Assembly: GCF_021556435.1 (NCBI RefSeq) | Contig: NZ_JAKGCU010000002.1 | Location: forward strand, 186,001 to 250,000 | Reading direction: 5' to 3' | Source: Gordonia tangerina | GTDB lineage: Bacteria; Actinomycetota; Actinomycetes; Mycobacteriales; Mycobacteriaceae | DNA length: 64,000 nt | Shown: one piece after another, positions 29,579 to 39,616 of the stretch | Numbering within the stretch: the first letter of the stretch is position 1 | How the letters are laid out: every line of letters begins with the position of its first letter | Translations under genes and position numbers: made by a program | Notes under the pieces: generated by a model | What the model was told of the DNA's origin: nothing | What the model saw: only the letters and a program-made list of their open reading frames with translations | Databases searched by the model: none

Positions 29579-31167
29579 CAGCCGCATCCTCCTGAACATC
29601 CCACGCCGACCGATTCTGCGGGCGCCGCTCCGATACCGGGCATCCCCAGCCCCACCCCGACCGGTGCCGTCGTCGGCATCCGGCTGGCAGCATGGGCGTC
29701 CCCGGCCCGGGTCCGCCGATGATTGTCGACCCCGGCGTCGGCGATCAGATGGTGCGGAGCAGCGCCGGTGACCCGGGTGGTCACCACGTCGCCCGGACGG
29801 ATCGTCTCGTCGTCGCCGTGAGGTGCCGGCGCGAAGTGCACCAGTCGACCGTCGCGAGCGCGCCCGGTGCGACGTCCGGTGTGGGCCGACTTGCGGCCCT
29901 CGTCGGCCACCACCAACAGCTCCACCTCGGTACCGAGCAACTTCTGATTCTCCGTGAGGCAGATCTGTTCCTGTAGATCGATGAGTCGGCGATACCGCTC
30001 CCCCACGACCTCCGGCGGAACCTGGTCGGGCATCGTCGCGGCCGGGGTACCGGGCCGCGGTGAGTACTGGAAGGTGAATGCGCTCGAGAACCGTGCGGCG
30101 GCAACCACATCCAGTGTCTGCTGGAAGTCCTCTTCGGTCTCACCGGGGAATCCGACGATGATGTCGGTGGTGATGGCCGCATGGGGCATCGCTGCTCGCA
30201 CCTTCTCCAGGATGCCGAGGAACTTACGTTGCCGATAGCTGCGGCGCATCGACTTCAGAACACGGTCGGAACCCGATTGCAGCGGCATGTGCAGCTGTGG
30301 GCAGACGTTGGGTGTCTCGGCCATGGCATCGATGACGTCATCGGTGAACTCGGCCGGATGCGGCGAGGTGAACCTGACACGCTCGAGACCATCGATCTCA
30401 CCGCAGGCCCGCAGCAGTTCGGCGAAGGCACCGCGGTTACGCGGTTGGTCCGGATCGGCGAACGACATGCCGTAGGCGTTCACGTTCTGACCCAGCAGGG
30501 TCACCTCCAGCACACCCTGCTCGACCAGCGCCGACACCTCGGCGAGCACGTCACCGGGGCGACGGTCGACCTCTTTGCCACGCAGCGACGGCACGATGCA
30601 GAAGGTGCAGGTGTTGTTGCATCCCACCGACACCGAGACCCACCCGGAGTACGCCGAGTCCCGCTTGGCGGGCAGCGTGGACGGGAAGCGTTCCAGCGAC
30701 TCCAGGATCTCGACCTGCGCCGACTCGTTGTGACGGGCTCGCTCGAGCAGCGCGGGCAGCGAACCGATGTTGTGGGTGCCGAACACCACGTCCACCCAGG
30801 GCGCCTTGCGCAGCACCGAGTCCTTGTCCTTCTGCGCCAGGCAGCCACCGACGGCGATCTGCATTCCCGGCCGCTCGGACTTCACCGGCGCGAGGTGCGA
30901 GAGATTGCCATAGAGTTTGTTGTCGGCATTTTCGCGGATCGCGCACGTGTTGAACACCACGAGATCGGGGTCGTCACCGTCGTCGGCCTTGACATACCCG
31001 GCGTCTTCGAGCAGTCCGGCGATGCGTTCGGAATCGTGCACGTTCATCTGGCAGCCGTAGGTCCGCACCTGATAGCTGCGGCCACTGCCCGCGGACACGT
31101 CGTCGGCCAGGGCCGCCCGGACACCCTTCCGAGCGGCAACATGCCGATCGGACAACTCGATACTCAC
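29578..31167 (-). CDS. miaB: tRNA-2-methylthio-N6-dimethylallyladenosine synthase MiaB
   Basis: About 529 residues. The N-terminal UPF0004 domain holds three cysteines for the auxiliary cluster ([23 protein letters not shown]). The radical-SAM domain has [11 protein letters not shown] for the second 4Fe-4S cluster, and a TRAM domain follows. It methylthiolates i6A37 after MiaA acts. The C-terminus has an extra Gly/Pro/Ala-rich tail ending SGGCG. I used GTG at 31167 (SIELSDRH); an upstream start at 31221 is possible. Confidence 0.95.
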   Translation of the reverse strand: MSIELSDRHVAARKGVRAALADDVSAGSGRSYQVRTYGCQMNVHDSERIAGLLEDAGYVKADDGDDPDLVVFNTCAIRENADNKLYGNLSHLAPVKSERPGMQIAVGGCLAQKDKDSVLRKAPWVDVVFGTHNIGSLPALLERARHNESAQVEILESLERFPSTLPAKRDSAYSGWVSVSVGCNNTCTFCIVPSLRGKEVDRRPGDVLAEVSALVEQGVLEVTLLGQNVNAYGMSFADPDQPRNRGAFAELLRACGEIDGLERVRFTSPHPAEFTDDVIDAMAETPNVCPQLHMPLQSGSDRVLKSMRRSYRQRKFLGILEKVRAAMPHAAITTDIIVGFPGETEEDFQQTLDVVAAARFSSAFTFQYSPRPGTPAATMPDQVPPEVVGERYRRLIDLQEQICLTENQKLLGTEVELLVVADEGRKSAHTGRRTGRARDGRLVHFAPAPHGDDETIRPGDVVTTRVTGAAPHHLIADAGVDNHRRTRAGDAHAASRMPTTAPVGVGLGMPGIGAAPAESVGVGCSGGCG

Positions 31168-31246
31168 GGCTTCCAGGGTACGGGCGTGGGCAAATCGGTC
31201 CCAAATACGCGCACGGTTCACCGATGAACAGGACGAGTCGCATCCA

Positions 31247-31260
31247 TCACACTAGTGTGA
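31247..31260. promoter_or_regulatory. Perfect 14-bp palindrome just upstream of gluA
   Basis: TCACACTAGTGTGA is a perfect palindrome ending 6 bp before the gluA ATG. It lies in the 99-bp gap between miaB and the glu operon, where it would overlap a transcript start or ribosome site. It is not the AmtR motif and is the reverse arrangement of a CRP box. Confidence 0.55.
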
Positions 31261-31266
31261 GCCACT

Positions 31267-32055
31267 ATGACCGAATCGCCGACGGACGACTCCACAACGG
31301 CCGTGCCCACCTCCCGGCCACAGCCGATGATCGCGATGAAGAACGTACAGAAGCACTTCGGTGATCTGCATGTGCTGCGTGACATCGATTTCGAGGTTCC
31401 GGCCGGACAGGTCGTCGTGGTCCTCGGCCCGTCGGGATCGGGCAAGTCAACTCTGTGCCGCACCATCAACCGCCTGGAACCGGTCGACAGCGGCGTGATC
31501 GAGGTCGAGGGCCGCACACTTCCCGACGAGGGCCGCGATCTGGCCCGGCTACGTGCCGACGTGGGGATGGTCTTCCAGTCCTTCAACCTCTTCGCCCACA
31601 AAACAATCCTGGAGAACGTGACCCTCGCTCCGATCAAGGTGCGTAAGAAGAACAAGGCTGACGCGAACAAGCGAGCACTCGAACTTCTCGAACGGGTCGG
31701 GATAGCAAGCCAGAAGGACAAATACCCGGCCCAGTTGTCGGGTGGTCAGCAGCAACGTGTGGCGATCGCCCGGTCGCTGGCCATGGACCCGAAGATCATG
31801 TTGTTCGACGAACCGACCTCGGCACTCGATCCCGAGATGGTCAACGAGGTTCTCGACGTCATGGTGTCGCTCGCCAAGGAGGGCATGACCATGCTCGTGG
31901 TGACCCACGAGATGGGTTTTGCCCGCAAAGCAGCCGATCGCGTCATCTTCATGGCCGACGGCGCGATCGTGGAGGATTCAGATCCCGAAAGCTTCTTCTC
32001 GCAACCGAAGTCCGAACGCGCACGAGATTTCCTTGGAAAGATCCTCGGTCACTGA
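31267..32055 (+). CDS. gluA: Glutamate-type ABC transporter ATP-binding protein
   Basis: A 262-residue polar amino acid importer ATPase. Walker [11 protein letters not shown]-loop in VFQSFNLF, signature LSGGQQQR, Walker [13 protein letters not shown] and switch His in VVTHEMGFA are all intact. It powers GluC/GluD with binding protein GluB. The gluABCD-recX-recA order matches Corynebacterium, where the system takes up glutamate; that substrate is inferred from synteny. The ATG at 31267 has no clear ribosome site. Confidence 0.92.
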   Translation: MTESPTDDSTTAVPTSRPQPMIAMKNVQKHFGDLHVLRDIDFEVPAGQVVVVLGPSGSGKSTLCRTINRLEPVDSGVIEVEGRTLPDEGRDLARLRADVGMVFQSFNLFAHKTILENVTLAPIKVRKKNKADANKRALELLERVGIASQKDKYPAQLSGGQQQRVAIARSLAMDPKIMLFDEPTSALDPEMVNEVLDVMVSLAKEGMTMLVVTHEMGFARKAADRVIFMADGAIVEDSDPESFFSQPKSERARDFLGKILGH

Positions 32056-32056
32056 G

Positions 32057-33082
32057 ATGAACAGATCACCAGTGACATCACGCAGACGTGTACCGCGCAC
32101 CTCCACCCTCGGCCTGTTCGCGGTAGTTGCTGCCCTCCTGGCCGCGACACTCGCGGGATGCGGCAGCTCTGAGCCGCGCAATCTCGTCGACTCGATACGC
32201 GAGGGCACCGTGGTGCTCGGAACAAAATACGATCAGCCCGGCCTCGGCATCCGAAACCCCGACAAATCCGTGACCGGGTTCGATCCGGCGGTTTCGACCT
32301 ATGTGGTCAACAGCATCGCCGATTCCCTCGGGGTGGAGCACCCGGAGATCCAGTGGCGGGAGACGCCATCGGCACAGCGCGAGACGCTCATCAAGAACGG
32401 CGAGGTCGACATGATCGCGGCCACCTATTCGATCACCTCGTCGCGCGCGAACGAAGTCGATTTCGCCGGTCCGTACCTGATCAATTACCAGGGTCTACTG
32501 GTCCGCGATGACGACGATTCGATCACCACGCTGACCGACCTCAACAAGGGCAAGAAGCTGTGCTCGGTCACCGGCTCCACGTCCGCTCAGAACGTGAAGG
32601 CGCAGCTTCCATCGGTCCAGCTCCAGGAGTACGACTCCTATTCGAGTTGTGTGGAGGCGCTGCGGCGCGGCAAGGTCGACGCGTTGACCACCGACGAGGT
32701 CATTCTCGCCGGGTATGCCAACTTCTTTCCCGACGAATTCAAACTCGTCGACATGAACTATCCGCAGGACGCCTGCGTGAAGGACGCCCTCAAAACAGCG
32801 GGTACCCCGTTCTCCACCGAGTACTACGGAATCGGCCTCGCGAAGGACAGCCCGGAGGTCGTCACCGCGGTCAACGAGGCCCTGGACGAGATGATGCAGC
32901 CGGGTCCCGACGGCACGTCCCCGTGGGATGCGGCGCTGCGTGACGCCATCGGCGACGAAGAGGTCGACCGCATGATGGCCCGCGCCGAGGAGCCCGATTC
33001 GCAGTACACGTTCACGCCGACACCCGGGGACCTGGATTTCCTGGACTCGGAACCCACACCATGCCCACCGGGCCTGAGCTGA
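32057..33082 (+). CDS. gluB: Glutamate-binding lipoprotein of ABC transporter
   Basis: A 341-residue family 3 solute-binding protein. A signal peptide ends in the lipobox LAGC (Cys35), so it is lipid-anchored outside. GTVVLGTKYDQPGLG, VTGFDPAVSTYVV and AATYSITSSRANEVDFAGPY are typical of the amino-acid binding fold. The ATG at 32057 lies one base after the gluA stop. The C-terminus has a short extension beyond the usual fold. Confidence 0.92.
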   Translation: MNRSPVTSRRRVPRTSTLGLFAVVAALLAATLAGCGSSEPRNLVDSIREGTVVLGTKYDQPGLGIRNPDKSVTGFDPAVSTYVVNSIADSLGVEHPEIQWRETPSAQRETLIKNGEVDMIAATYSITSSRANEVDFAGPYLINYQGLLVRDDDDSITTLTDLNKGKKLCSVTGSTSAQNVKAQLPSVQLQEYDSYSSCVEALRRGKVDALTTDEVILAGYANFFPDEFKLVDMNYPQDACVKDALKTAGTPFSTEYYGIGLAKDSPEVVTAVNEALDEMMQPGPDGTSPWDAALRDAIGDEEVDRMMARAEEPDSQYTFTPTPGDLDFLDSEPTPCPPGLS

Positions 33083-33103
33083 CGAGGGAGGTGGAGCACC
33101 GAC

Positions 33104-33787
33104 ATGAGTGAACTCTGGGCGGATATGGGGCCACAACTGTGGCCGGCTTTCTGGGTGACGCTGAAACTCACGTTCTTCTCGGCGATCGGGGCGCTGATCT
33201 GGGGCACCCTGCTGGCTGCGATGCGGGTGTCGCCGGTTCCGGTGATGCGCGGGTTCGCCGACGTGTACGTCAACGTGGTGCGCAACACCCCGTTGACACT
33301 GATCGTGCTGTTCTGCTCGATCGGCCTCTATCAGAACCTCGGTCTCGCGCTGGCACCCGACAACGAGAACTTCATCGAGAACAACAACTTCTGGCTCGCG
33401 GTGTTGGCGTTCATCCTCTACACGGCGACCTTCGTGTGCGAGACCCTCCGGTCGGGCTTCAACACGGTGCCCCTCGGGCAGGCCGAGGCGGCACGTTCCC
33501 TGGGTCTCACCTTTCCTCAGGTCTTCGGGATCATCGTGCTGCCGCAGGCGATTCGGTCCGTCATCGGCCCGTTGGGCAGCGTTCTCATCGCGCTCACCAA
33601 AAACACCACGGTGGCCTCGGTGATCGGTGTCGCCGAGGCATCGCTGCTGATGAAGGAAGAGATCGAGACGTTTTCTGACCAGATCATCGCGGTGTTCGCG
33701 ATCATCGCCATCGGTTTCATGATCATCACGCTGACGGAGGGATTCGTGTTCGGTTACCTCGCCAAGCGTCTGGCGGTGAAGCGATGA
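33104..33787 (+). CDS. gluC: Glutamate ABC transporter permease
   Basis: A 227-residue HisM-type permease with about five membrane helices. The cytoplasmic EAA loop [22 protein letters not shown] contacts the ATPase GluA. The ATG at 33104 follows GAGGGAGGTGGAG. Its stop overlaps the gluD start by 4 bp (ATGA). Pairs with GluD as a heterodimeric channel. Confidence 0.92.
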   Translation: MSELWADMGPQLWPAFWVTLKLTFFSAIGALIWGTLLAAMRVSPVPVMRGFADVYVNVVRNTPLTLIVLFCSIGLYQNLGLALAPDNENFIENNNFWLAVLAFILYTATFVCETLRSGFNTVPLGQAEAARSLGLTFPQVFGIIVLPQAIRSVIGPLGSVLIALTKNTTVASVIGVAEASLLMKEEIETFSDQIIAVFAIIAIGFMIITLTEGFVFGYLAKRLAVKR

Positions 33788-34677
33788 GCGCCAACGCCAC
33801 CGTCCTCTACGACGCACCGGGCCCGAAGGCACGACGCCGCAACGCCATCATCGCCGTGGTGTTCATCGCCATCTTGATGGCGGTCGCGGCCTACGTGATC
33901 TATGTTCTGGCCGGCAACGATCAGCTCACCGCGGACAAATGGAACCCGTTCATCAAGTCGACGACGTGGACCACGTACATCCTGCCGGGGTTGTGGGGCA
34001 CTCTGAAAGCTGCCGCGCTGTCGATCGTGTTCGCGCTGATCTTCGGTGCGGTGCTCGGCATCGGGCGACTCTCCGACCACACCTGGGTACGCGCCGTCTC
34101 CGGACTGATCGTCGAAGTGTTCCGTGCGATCCCGGTGCTGATCCTGATGATCTTCGCGTACTACCTGTTCGCCGACTACGCGATCTTCCCGTCGTCACAA
34201 CTGGCCTTCGCGGCGGTGGTCACCGGGCTGACGCTGTACAACGGCTCGGTGATCGCCGAGATCATTCGTTCGGGTATCAATTCGTTGCCGAAGGGTCAGA
34301 CCGAGGCATCGCAGGCCCTGGGCTTGCGCAAGAGTCAGATGATGCGGGTGATTCTGCTGCCGCAGGCGGTGACCGCGATGCTGCCCGCCCTCATCTCGCA
34401 GATGGTGATCGCACTCAAGGACAGTGCGCTCGGTTATGCCATCGGCTATGTCGAGGTGGTCCGCTCGGGCATCCAATCCGCGTCGTACTACGGCAACTAC
34501 CTCCCGGCGCTCGTCGTGGTGGCCATTGTGATGATCCTCATCAACTTCGGATTGTCGTCGTTCGCCACCTACCTCGAGGCGCGACTGCGTGGTGGGCGAC
34601 GAAAGACCGCCGTGGCCGACCACGAGGAGGCCGACCAGGCCGCCGCCGAGAACATGCCAACCTTCGGCAAGAAGTAA
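33784..34677 (+). CDS. gluD: Glutamate ABC transporter permease
   Basis: A 297-residue permease, the second half of the channel. After a short basic N-terminus it has about five to six helices and the EAA loop [23 protein letters not shown] charged tail of about 35 residues ends the protein. The start overlaps the gluC stop. Last gene of the operon; converges with recX. Confidence 0.92.
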   Translation: MSANATVLYDAPGPKARRRNAIIAVVFIAILMAVAAYVIYVLAGNDQLTADKWNPFIKSTTWTTYILPGLWGTLKAAALSIVFALIFGAVLGIGRLSDHTWVRAVSGLIVEVFRAIPVLILMIFAYYLFADYAIFPSSQLAFAAVVTGLTLYNGSVIAEIIRSGINSLPKGQTEASQALGLRKSQMMRVILLPQAVTAMLPALISQMVIALKDSALGYAIGYVEVVRSGIQSASYYGNYLPALVVVAIVMILINFGLSSFATYLEARLRGGRRKTAVADHEEADQAAAENMPTFGKK

Positions 34678-34707
34678 CGCAACCGGATTCGGTGTCGAGC
34701 CGATCGA

Positions 34708-35232
34708 TCAGTCCGTCGAGGTGGTCACTGCATCCAGCGATTCGGTGACCACCTCGATGGCCAGGGACTGGGCATACCCACGGCGCATCAGCATGCCGAC
34801 GAGCCGACGGAACACGGCGTCACGCGATGCCGGGTCTTCCTGAAGTCGATCGACCTGACTCGGCGTGAGCTTCTTGGCGATCAGGTCGGTGGCCGCCACA
34901 CGCTCGTCCTCGGGGTCGAGGTCGGCCAGGGCGGACTCCACGATGCCGGCGTCGATTCCCTTTGCCCGCAGTTCCTGTCGTAGCGCGACACGTCCGCGTG
35001 CCGAATGGGCATGCCGCGAACGCACCCACTCGGCGGCGAAATCCTCGTCGTCGATGAGATGATGTTTGTCGAGCCGGGCCATCACCTCGTCGACGGTGTC
35101 GCTGTCGAAGCCTTTACGCGCGAGCCGGTCGATCATCTCGTGGCGGGAACGAGCTCGGACCCCGAGAAGACGGAGTGCCGCATCCCAGGCGCTGGGTCCG
35201 GTTCGTTCCTCGGGGTCCGAAGTGGTGCTCAT
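34708..35232 (-). CDS. recX: Regulatory protein RecX
   Basis: A 174-residue all-helical RecX that binds RecA filaments and limits recombinase and co-protease activity. ALRLLGVRARSRHEMIDRLARKGF and the LDKHHLIDDEDFAAEWVRSR segment are family features of the tandem three-helix repeats. The ATG at 35232 (MSTTSDPEERTG) is chosen because family similarity begins shortly after. It lies 25 bp downstream of recA and should share its SOS induction. Confidence 0.95.
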   Translation of the reverse strand: MSTTSDPEERTGPSAWDAALRLLGVRARSRHEMIDRLARKGFDSDTVDEVMARLDKHHLIDDEDFAAEWVRSRHAHSARGRVALRQELRAKGIDAGIVESALADLDPEDERVAATDLIAKKLTPSQVDRLQEDPASRDAVFRRLVGMLMRRGYAQSLAIEVVTESLDAVTTSTD

Positions 35233-35257
35233 CGGTGGTATCCGAACGTCGGTGATA

Positions 35258-36301
35258 TCAGAACTCCACCGGCGCCGGAGCGACGTCGTCGGCATCGACC
35301 ACCGCGCCGATACCCAGCTTCTCCTTGATCTTCTTCTCGATCTCGTCGCGGATGTCGTCGTTCTCGATCAAGAACTTGCGCGCGTTCTCCTTGCCCTGAC
35401 CGAGCTGATCGCCCTCGTAGGTGAACCACGATCCGGACTTGCGGATGAATCCCTCGGCCACACCCATGTCGATCAGCGAGCCCTCCTTGCTGATGCCGTG
35501 GCCGTAGAGGATGTCGAACTCGGCCTGTTTGAACGGCGGGGCCACCTTGTTCTTGACGATCTTCACCCGCGTGCGGTTGCCCACCGCGTCGGTGCCGTCC
35601 TTGAGCGTCTCGATACGCCGAACATCCAGGCGGACAGAGGAGTAGAACTTCAGCGCCTTACCGCCGGTGGTGGTCTCCGGCGAGCCGAACATCACACCGA
35701 TCTTCTCGCGCAACTGGTTGATGAAGATGGCCGTGGTCTTGGAGTTGCTCAGCGCAGAGGTCATCTTGCGCAACGCCTGGCTCATCAATCGCGCCTGCAG
35801 ACCCACGTGACTGTCACCCATCTCGCCCTCGATCTCCGCACGCGGCACCAGCGCGGCCACGGAGTCGATGACCAGGATGTCCAGCGCACCGGAGCGGATC
35901 AGCATGTCGGCGATCTCGAGAGCCTGCTCACCGGTGTCGGGCTGCGACACCAGCAGCGCGTCGGTGTCCACCCCGAGCTTGGCGGCGTAGTCGGGATCGA
36001 GCGCGTGCTCGGCGTCGATGAACGCCGCGATCCCGCCCTGCGCCTGGGCATTGGCGACCGCATGCAGCGCCACGGTCGTCTTGCCCGACGACTCCGGGCC
36101 GTAGACCTCGATGATCCGGCCACGCGGCAGACCGCCGATGCCGAGCGCCACGTCGAGCGAGATGGAGCCGGTGGGGATCACCTCGATCGGCTGGCGGGTC
36201 TCCTCGCCGAGTCGCATGACCGACCCCTTGCCGAAGCTCTTGTCGATCTGGGCGAGGGCCAGATCGAGTGCCTTCTCCCGATCCTGCGGTGCTGGTGCCA
36301 T
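35258..36301 (-). CDS. recA: Recombinase A
   Basis: A 347-residue RecA. Walker [10 protein letters not shown], the L1/L2 DNA loops (L2 around [20 protein letters not shown]), and the Lys/Glu-rich acidic C-terminus are present. It pairs homologous strands and activates LexA cleavage. No intein interrupts it, unlike M. tuberculosis recA. The start at 36301 follows GGAGGAGA-like sequence. A LexA box lies 205 bp upstream. Confidence 0.98.
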   Translation of the reverse strand: MAPAPQDREKALDLALAQIDKSFGKGSVMRLGEETRQPIEVIPTGSISLDVALGIGGLPRGRIIEVYGPESSGKTTVALHAVANAQAQGGIAAFIDAEHALDPDYAAKLGVDTDALLVSQPDTGEQALEIADMLIRSGALDILVIDSVAALVPRAEIEGEMGDSHVGLQARLMSQALRKMTSALSNSKTTAIFINQLREKIGVMFGSPETTTGGKALKFYSSVRLDVRRIETLKDGTDAVGNRTRVKIVKNKVAPPFKQAEFDILYGHGISKEGSLIDMGVAEGFIRKSGSWFTYEGDQLGQGKENARKFLIENDDIRDEIEKKIKEKLGIGAVVDADDVAPAPVEF

Positions 36302-36505
36302 GAGATTCTCCTCCGAACTCTGACCGGTGGCCGGTCGTGGATGTGGTGGTCTGCTGAAGTTGCTGACGTGATGTGCACGCTAGCCACGGGGTCTGACAAG
36401 TTTGCTGAACAGGCCGGGGACGGCTGCTCTCGGTTCGTGGGTTGCTCGTGTCCCGTGGTTATGACGCACCGGAGGCGAGCGCGGTTCCTTCTGGATTCAG
36501 AATGG

Positions 36506-36521
36506 ACGAACATGTGTTCGA
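36506..36521 (-). promoter_or_regulatory. SOS box upstream of recA
   Basis: ACGAACATGTGTTCGA matches TCGAAC-N4-GTTCGA with one mismatch. It lies in the 243-bp gap between recA and the DUF3046 gene, and fits LexA control of recA-recX. The rest of this gap shows no gene; it should hold the recA promoter and a long leader. Confidence 0.85.
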
Positions 36522-36544
36522 TGGCAAGCGTGACACGCCTGCGA

Positions 36545-36739
36545 TCACCAGCGGTGGCGCGGGACGTCGAAATCCCGGCAGATGGCCACCCATACGTCGC
36601 GCGGGTCGATCCCGTCGTCGATGGCCTGCGCCCCGGTTCGACCGCCGAAATCGATCAGCACGTGGTCGAGAAGGATCGAATCGGCCGACTGTGCGCCGAA
36701 TTCCTCGGTCATCAGCTCGGTGAACTCGGTGAGACGCAT
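36545..36739 (-). CDS. DUF3046 protein (Rv2738c-like)
   Basis: A 64-residue soluble protein. MRLTEFTELMTEEFG at the start and DPRDVWVAICRDFDVP near the end are the family pattern. DUF3046 genes sit immediately upstream of recA in many actinobacteria; the function is unknown. The ATG at 36739 is 24 bp downstream of the glycosyltransferase stop on the same strand. Confidence 0.9.
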   Translation of the reverse strand: MRLTEFTELMTEEFGAQSADSILLDHVLIDFGGRTGAQAIDDGIDPRDVWVAICRDFDVPRHRW

Positions 36740-36763
36740 CGCCGTCAGCCTACGCGAAGCCGA

Positions 36764-37954
36764 TCACCCGTCCGATCGGGCAGCCATCCGACCCAGCAGC
36801 CACTGCACGATGCGGACCGGATCGACGACCTCCCGCGCCGAACCCGACGCCTGTGCGGCCGCGGCGGCGAATCCCGGATCGGACAGTACCTGCCGCACCG
36901 CGGCCGCCATCGACCCGACATCCAACGGCCGAACCAGCACACCACTGCCCTGCCGCCGGACACGATTGGCCAGTTCCCACTGATCCCCACCACCGGGCAC
37001 CGTCACCACCGGCACGGCGGCCTTCAATGCCTTGGCCAACATCCCGTGTCCGCCACCGCAGATCGCCAAGGTCGCGTCGGTGAGCACCTCGTCCTGGCGG
37101 GCGGTGCCCACCGTCACCTGCGCCGTCGATTCGACCCCGTCGGGGATCTGCAGCGCAGAGACCACCACCCGCACCGAAAGATCGGCGAGTTCGCCGATCA
37201 GCGCCGCCAGAGACGTCGACACCATGTCCGCCGCACCGGTGACGGCGGTGGACGGCGCCACGAGCACCACGGGTCCGTCGCCCACGGGTCGATCGAAGAC
37301 CACGTCGGTGGGTTCCCACAGCAATGGGCCGATCAGATGTGTGTCGGCGGGCCAATCCGGTCGCCACACCTCCAGGGCAGGAAGAGTGGCCACCAGACGT
37401 GCGATCGGTTCCCCGCTGGGGCCGGACAGTCCGATCGTCGCCCGCGACCGGGCTCGTTGCCGTTCACCCGACCGCACCGAACGCGCCGTGGCCGCACGCA
37501 TGGCCGTGTCGCGCAGGCGACCCACCCGGCCCACGCCCGGTTCGAGACCGGCCCCGATCGGCGGGCGACCGGCCGACGCCCGGTACAGCGGGTGCGGCGA
37601 CAACTCGATCCACGGAACACCCGCCAATTCGGCCGCCCACGCTCCGCCAACGGTGATCACATCGGAGATGACCAGGTCGACGCATGTGGTGGTGAGAATC
37701 GGCGCCAAGGCCGACGCTATCCGCGCTGCACGGTGGCTCAATTTGGCGCCGGCATCGGTGTCGTCGTCGGTGGGGAGTGCGGCCAGCCCGGGTAGTACCT
37801 CGACACGGACGTCCCGGGTCCCGGCGTCTGCGCACCACCGCGCACCGGTGTACACGACAGCCTCGATCCCCGCGGCGGTCAGCCGCTCGGCGAGTGCGAA
37901 CGCCGGAAACGCATGCCCGGCATCAGGTCCCGCGACGATGGCGACTCGTGCCAC
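36764..37954 (-). CDS. UDP-glycosyltransferase-like protein (Rv2739c-like)
   Basis: About 396 residues with a GT-B fold. The N-terminal Rossmann half starts ARVAIVAGPDAGHAFPAFALAERL. The C-terminal nucleotide-sugar half has ICGGGHGMLAKALKAAVPVVTVPGGGDQWELANR, close to MurG/macrolide glycosyltransferase signatures. Donor and acceptor are unknown. The start is GTG at 37954 with GAGGAGGG just upstream; the longer frame to 38014 lacks similarity. Position matches the alanine-rich transferase Rv2739c. Confidence 0.82.
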   Translation of the reverse strand: MARVAIVAGPDAGHAFPAFALAERLTAAGIEAVVYTGARWCADAGTRDVRVEVLPGLAALPTDDDTDAGAKLSHRAARIASALAPILTTTCVDLVISDVITVGGAWAAELAGVPWIELSPHPLYRASAGRPPIGAGLEPGVGRVGRLRDTAMRAATARSVRSGERQRARSRATIGLSGPSGEPIARLVATLPALEVWRPDWPADTHLIGPLLWEPTDVVFDRPVGDGPVVLVAPSTAVTGAADMVSTSLAALIGELADLSVRVVVSALQIPDGVESTAQVTVGTARQDEVLTDATLAICGGGHGMLAKALKAAVPVVTVPGGGDQWELANRVRRQGSGVLVRPLDVGSMAAAVRQVLSDPGFAAAAAQASGSAREVVDPVRIVQWLLGRMAARSDG

Positions 37955-38059
37955 AACCCTCCTCGGCGGGAACTCGGATTCGAACACCGACCGCACACGA
38001 CGACGGCCCCCCACGTCGGTAGGAGGCCGTCGGTGCGGTCATGCTCAGATGTCCGTCTG

Positions 38060-38875
38060 TCAGTTGCCCGTTTGAGGGGGCTGTTCGGTGCCCGGCTGCG
38101 CGGTCGGCTGCGCCGGCGCGGCGGTTTCGGCCGATCCCGAGGACGGCAGCGCGCCGCCGGACATGCTGGCGCGGATCTGCTCGAGACGCGCATGGCCGGC
38201 CATCTGGACCCCGGCTTGTTCGACCTCGTGCATCCGCCCCTGCACCGAGTTGCGGGCGAGATCGGCCTGGCCGAGTGCGTTGGCGTAGCGGCGTTCGATC
38301 TTGTCGCGGACCTGATCGAGGTTGGGTGTGTTACCCGGCACCGACAGTTCGCTCATCTGGTTGAGCGACGCACTGACCTGCTCCTGCATCTTCGCCTGTT
38401 CGAGCTGGCTGAGCAGCTTGGACCGCTCCGCCAGCTTCTGCTGCAGCATCATCGCATTGCGCTCGACGGCCTGTTTGGCCTGTTCAGCTGCCTGCAACGA
38501 CTGATCGTGGAGCACCTTGAGATCCTCTACGCTCTGCTCCGCGGTGACGAGCTGCGCGGCGAAGGCCTCTGCGGCGTTGGTGTACTCCTGAGTCTTCTGC
38601 GTGTCACCGGCCGAGCTGGCCTGATCGGCCAGGGTCAGCGCCTGGCGCGTGTTGGCCTGCAGCTTCTCGATCTCCTCGAGCTGCCGGTTGAGTTTCATCT
38701 CCAGTTGTCGCTGGTTGCCGATCACGGAGGCGGCCTGTTGCGACAGCGCCTGATGCTGTCGTTGCGCATCCTCGATGGCCTGCTGGATCTGGACCTTCGG
38801 ATCCGCGTTCTCGTCGATCTTCGCGTTGCCGAGTGCCATCAGATAGCGCCACAACTTCACGAACGGGTTCGCCAT
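38060..38875 (-). CDS. pspA: PspA/IM30 family membrane-stress protein
   Basis: A 271-residue PspA homologue (Rv2744c, 35-kDa antigen). After [27 protein letters not shown]-type amphipathic start, nearly all of residues 25-220 form a long coiled coil rich in Gln, Glu and Ala; the last 40 residues are a Pro/Gln/Ala tail. It coats the inner membrane and protects it under envelope stress. It lies 103 bp downstream of clgR, its activator in M. tuberculosis. The ATG at 38875 is the family start. Confidence 0.94.
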   Translation of the reverse strand: MANPFVKLWRYLMALGNAKIDENADPKVQIQQAIEDAQRQHQALSQQAASVIGNQRQLEMKLNRQLEEIEKLQANTRQALTLADQASSAGDTQKTQEYTNAAEAFAAQLVTAEQSVEDLKVLHDQSLQAAEQAKQAVERNAMMLQQKLAERSKLLSQLEQAKMQEQVSASLNQMSELSVPGNTPNLDQVRDKIERRYANALGQADLARNSVQGRMHEVEQAGVQMAGHARLEQIRASMSGGALPSSGSAETAAPAQPTAQPGTEQPPQTGN

Positions 38876-38978
38876 ACTTGCGTCAACTCCATAGTCCGGT
38901 ATTCGCCTGCGGTGTGTAACCAATCTAGCCGTTGTGGCCGACGCGGGGCGACGGGTCGGGTCGGTTCGACAACCGACC

Positions 38979-39335
38979 TCACGCCGCTGCCAGTGCCGCC
39001 TCGGTACGACCACCGGGGCCGGGGATGACGACCTTCGCATCGAGCACACCCATCTCGCCCGCAGCCACCGGGTCCGTGGAACCGACGAGGTGTTCGTCGC
39101 CGGCGGGCAGCATCGCGTGCCCCACGTCGAGCAGGAGTTCGGCGATCTCGACGTCGAGCGCATCACAGATGGAGGCCAGCAGTTCGCTCGACGCCTCCTT
39201 CTGACCTCGCTCGACCTCCGAGAGATACCCGAGGCTGACCCGGGCATCGGTGGACACCTCACGCAGGGTCCGGCCCTGCGCGGTGCGCACCCGGCGCAGG
39301 CTGTCTCCCAGCGCCTCACGCAGTAGCACTGCCAT
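38979..39335 (-). CDS. clgR: Clp-gene regulator ClgR (XRE family)
   Basis: A 118-residue Cro/C1-type activator. Residues 8-65 form the helix-turn-helix ([32 protein letters not shown]). ClgR induces clpP1P2, clpC and pspA under envelope or proteotoxic stress. The C-terminus ends ALAAA, like an ssrA-type degron, consistent with known turnover of ClgR by Clp protease. The ATG at 39335 follows GAGGAGGACC. A candidate ClgR box lies about 256 bp upstream. Confidence 0.95.
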   Translation of the reverse strand: MAVLLREALGDSLRRVRTAQGRTLREVSTDARVSLGYLSEVERGQKEASSELLASICDALDVEIAELLLDVGHAMLPAGDEHLVGSTDPVAAGEMGVLDAKVVIPGPGGRTEAALAAA

Positions 39336-39590
39336 CGAGGTCCTCCTCACTGCTTACCGTCCGCGACTGCTCACCGGCCGTACTGCACATCGTGACGACT
39401 CTGCACATCATGACATCGGGTGGTTCGTGACGTCCGACGTGTCCATGACGTCGGATCGGTTCGACGCCCCGGGGTACACCACATCAACGCGTCGACCCCG
39501 CGGCGAGTTCCGCCGACCTCTCCGCCGTCCGTGCCACGACAGTAGTCGAAGTTCACCGCCGCTGCCGCACTGCGCACCGCGAGCCGATTG

Positions 39591-39601
39591 CGCCAGGGGC
39601 G
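39591..39601. promoter_or_regulatory. Candidate ClgR operator between pgsA and clgR
   Basis: CGCCAGGGGCG followed by AAC fits the corynebacterial ClgR pattern CGCYNANRGCGWWS with one mismatch inside the core. It sits in the 281-bp gap between the pgsA stop (39617) and clgR. The rest of this gap shows no gene. Confidence 0.35.
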
Positions 39602-39616
39602 AACACGCCGGGCGTG

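Noticed and set aside
31247-31260. gluA palindrome as a CRP/GlxR or AmtR site
   Set aside because: CRP-type boxes read TGTGA-N6-TCACA, the reverse arrangement, and AmtR sites have an ATAG-type core. Neither fits.
35258-36301. Possible intein in recA, as in M. tuberculosis
   Set aside because: The protein is an uninterrupted 347 residues with continuous RecA motifs.
36302-36544. A small gene in the recA-DUF3046 gap
   Set aside because: No open frame with a ribosome site or family similarity; the SOS box shows it is promoter and leader sequence.
35066-37795. A 909-codon open frame on the plus strand opposite recX, recA and the glycosyltransferase
   Set aside because: It is antisense to three well-supported genes and is low-complexity Arg/His/Gly-rich, as expected for the opposite strand of high-GC coding sequence.
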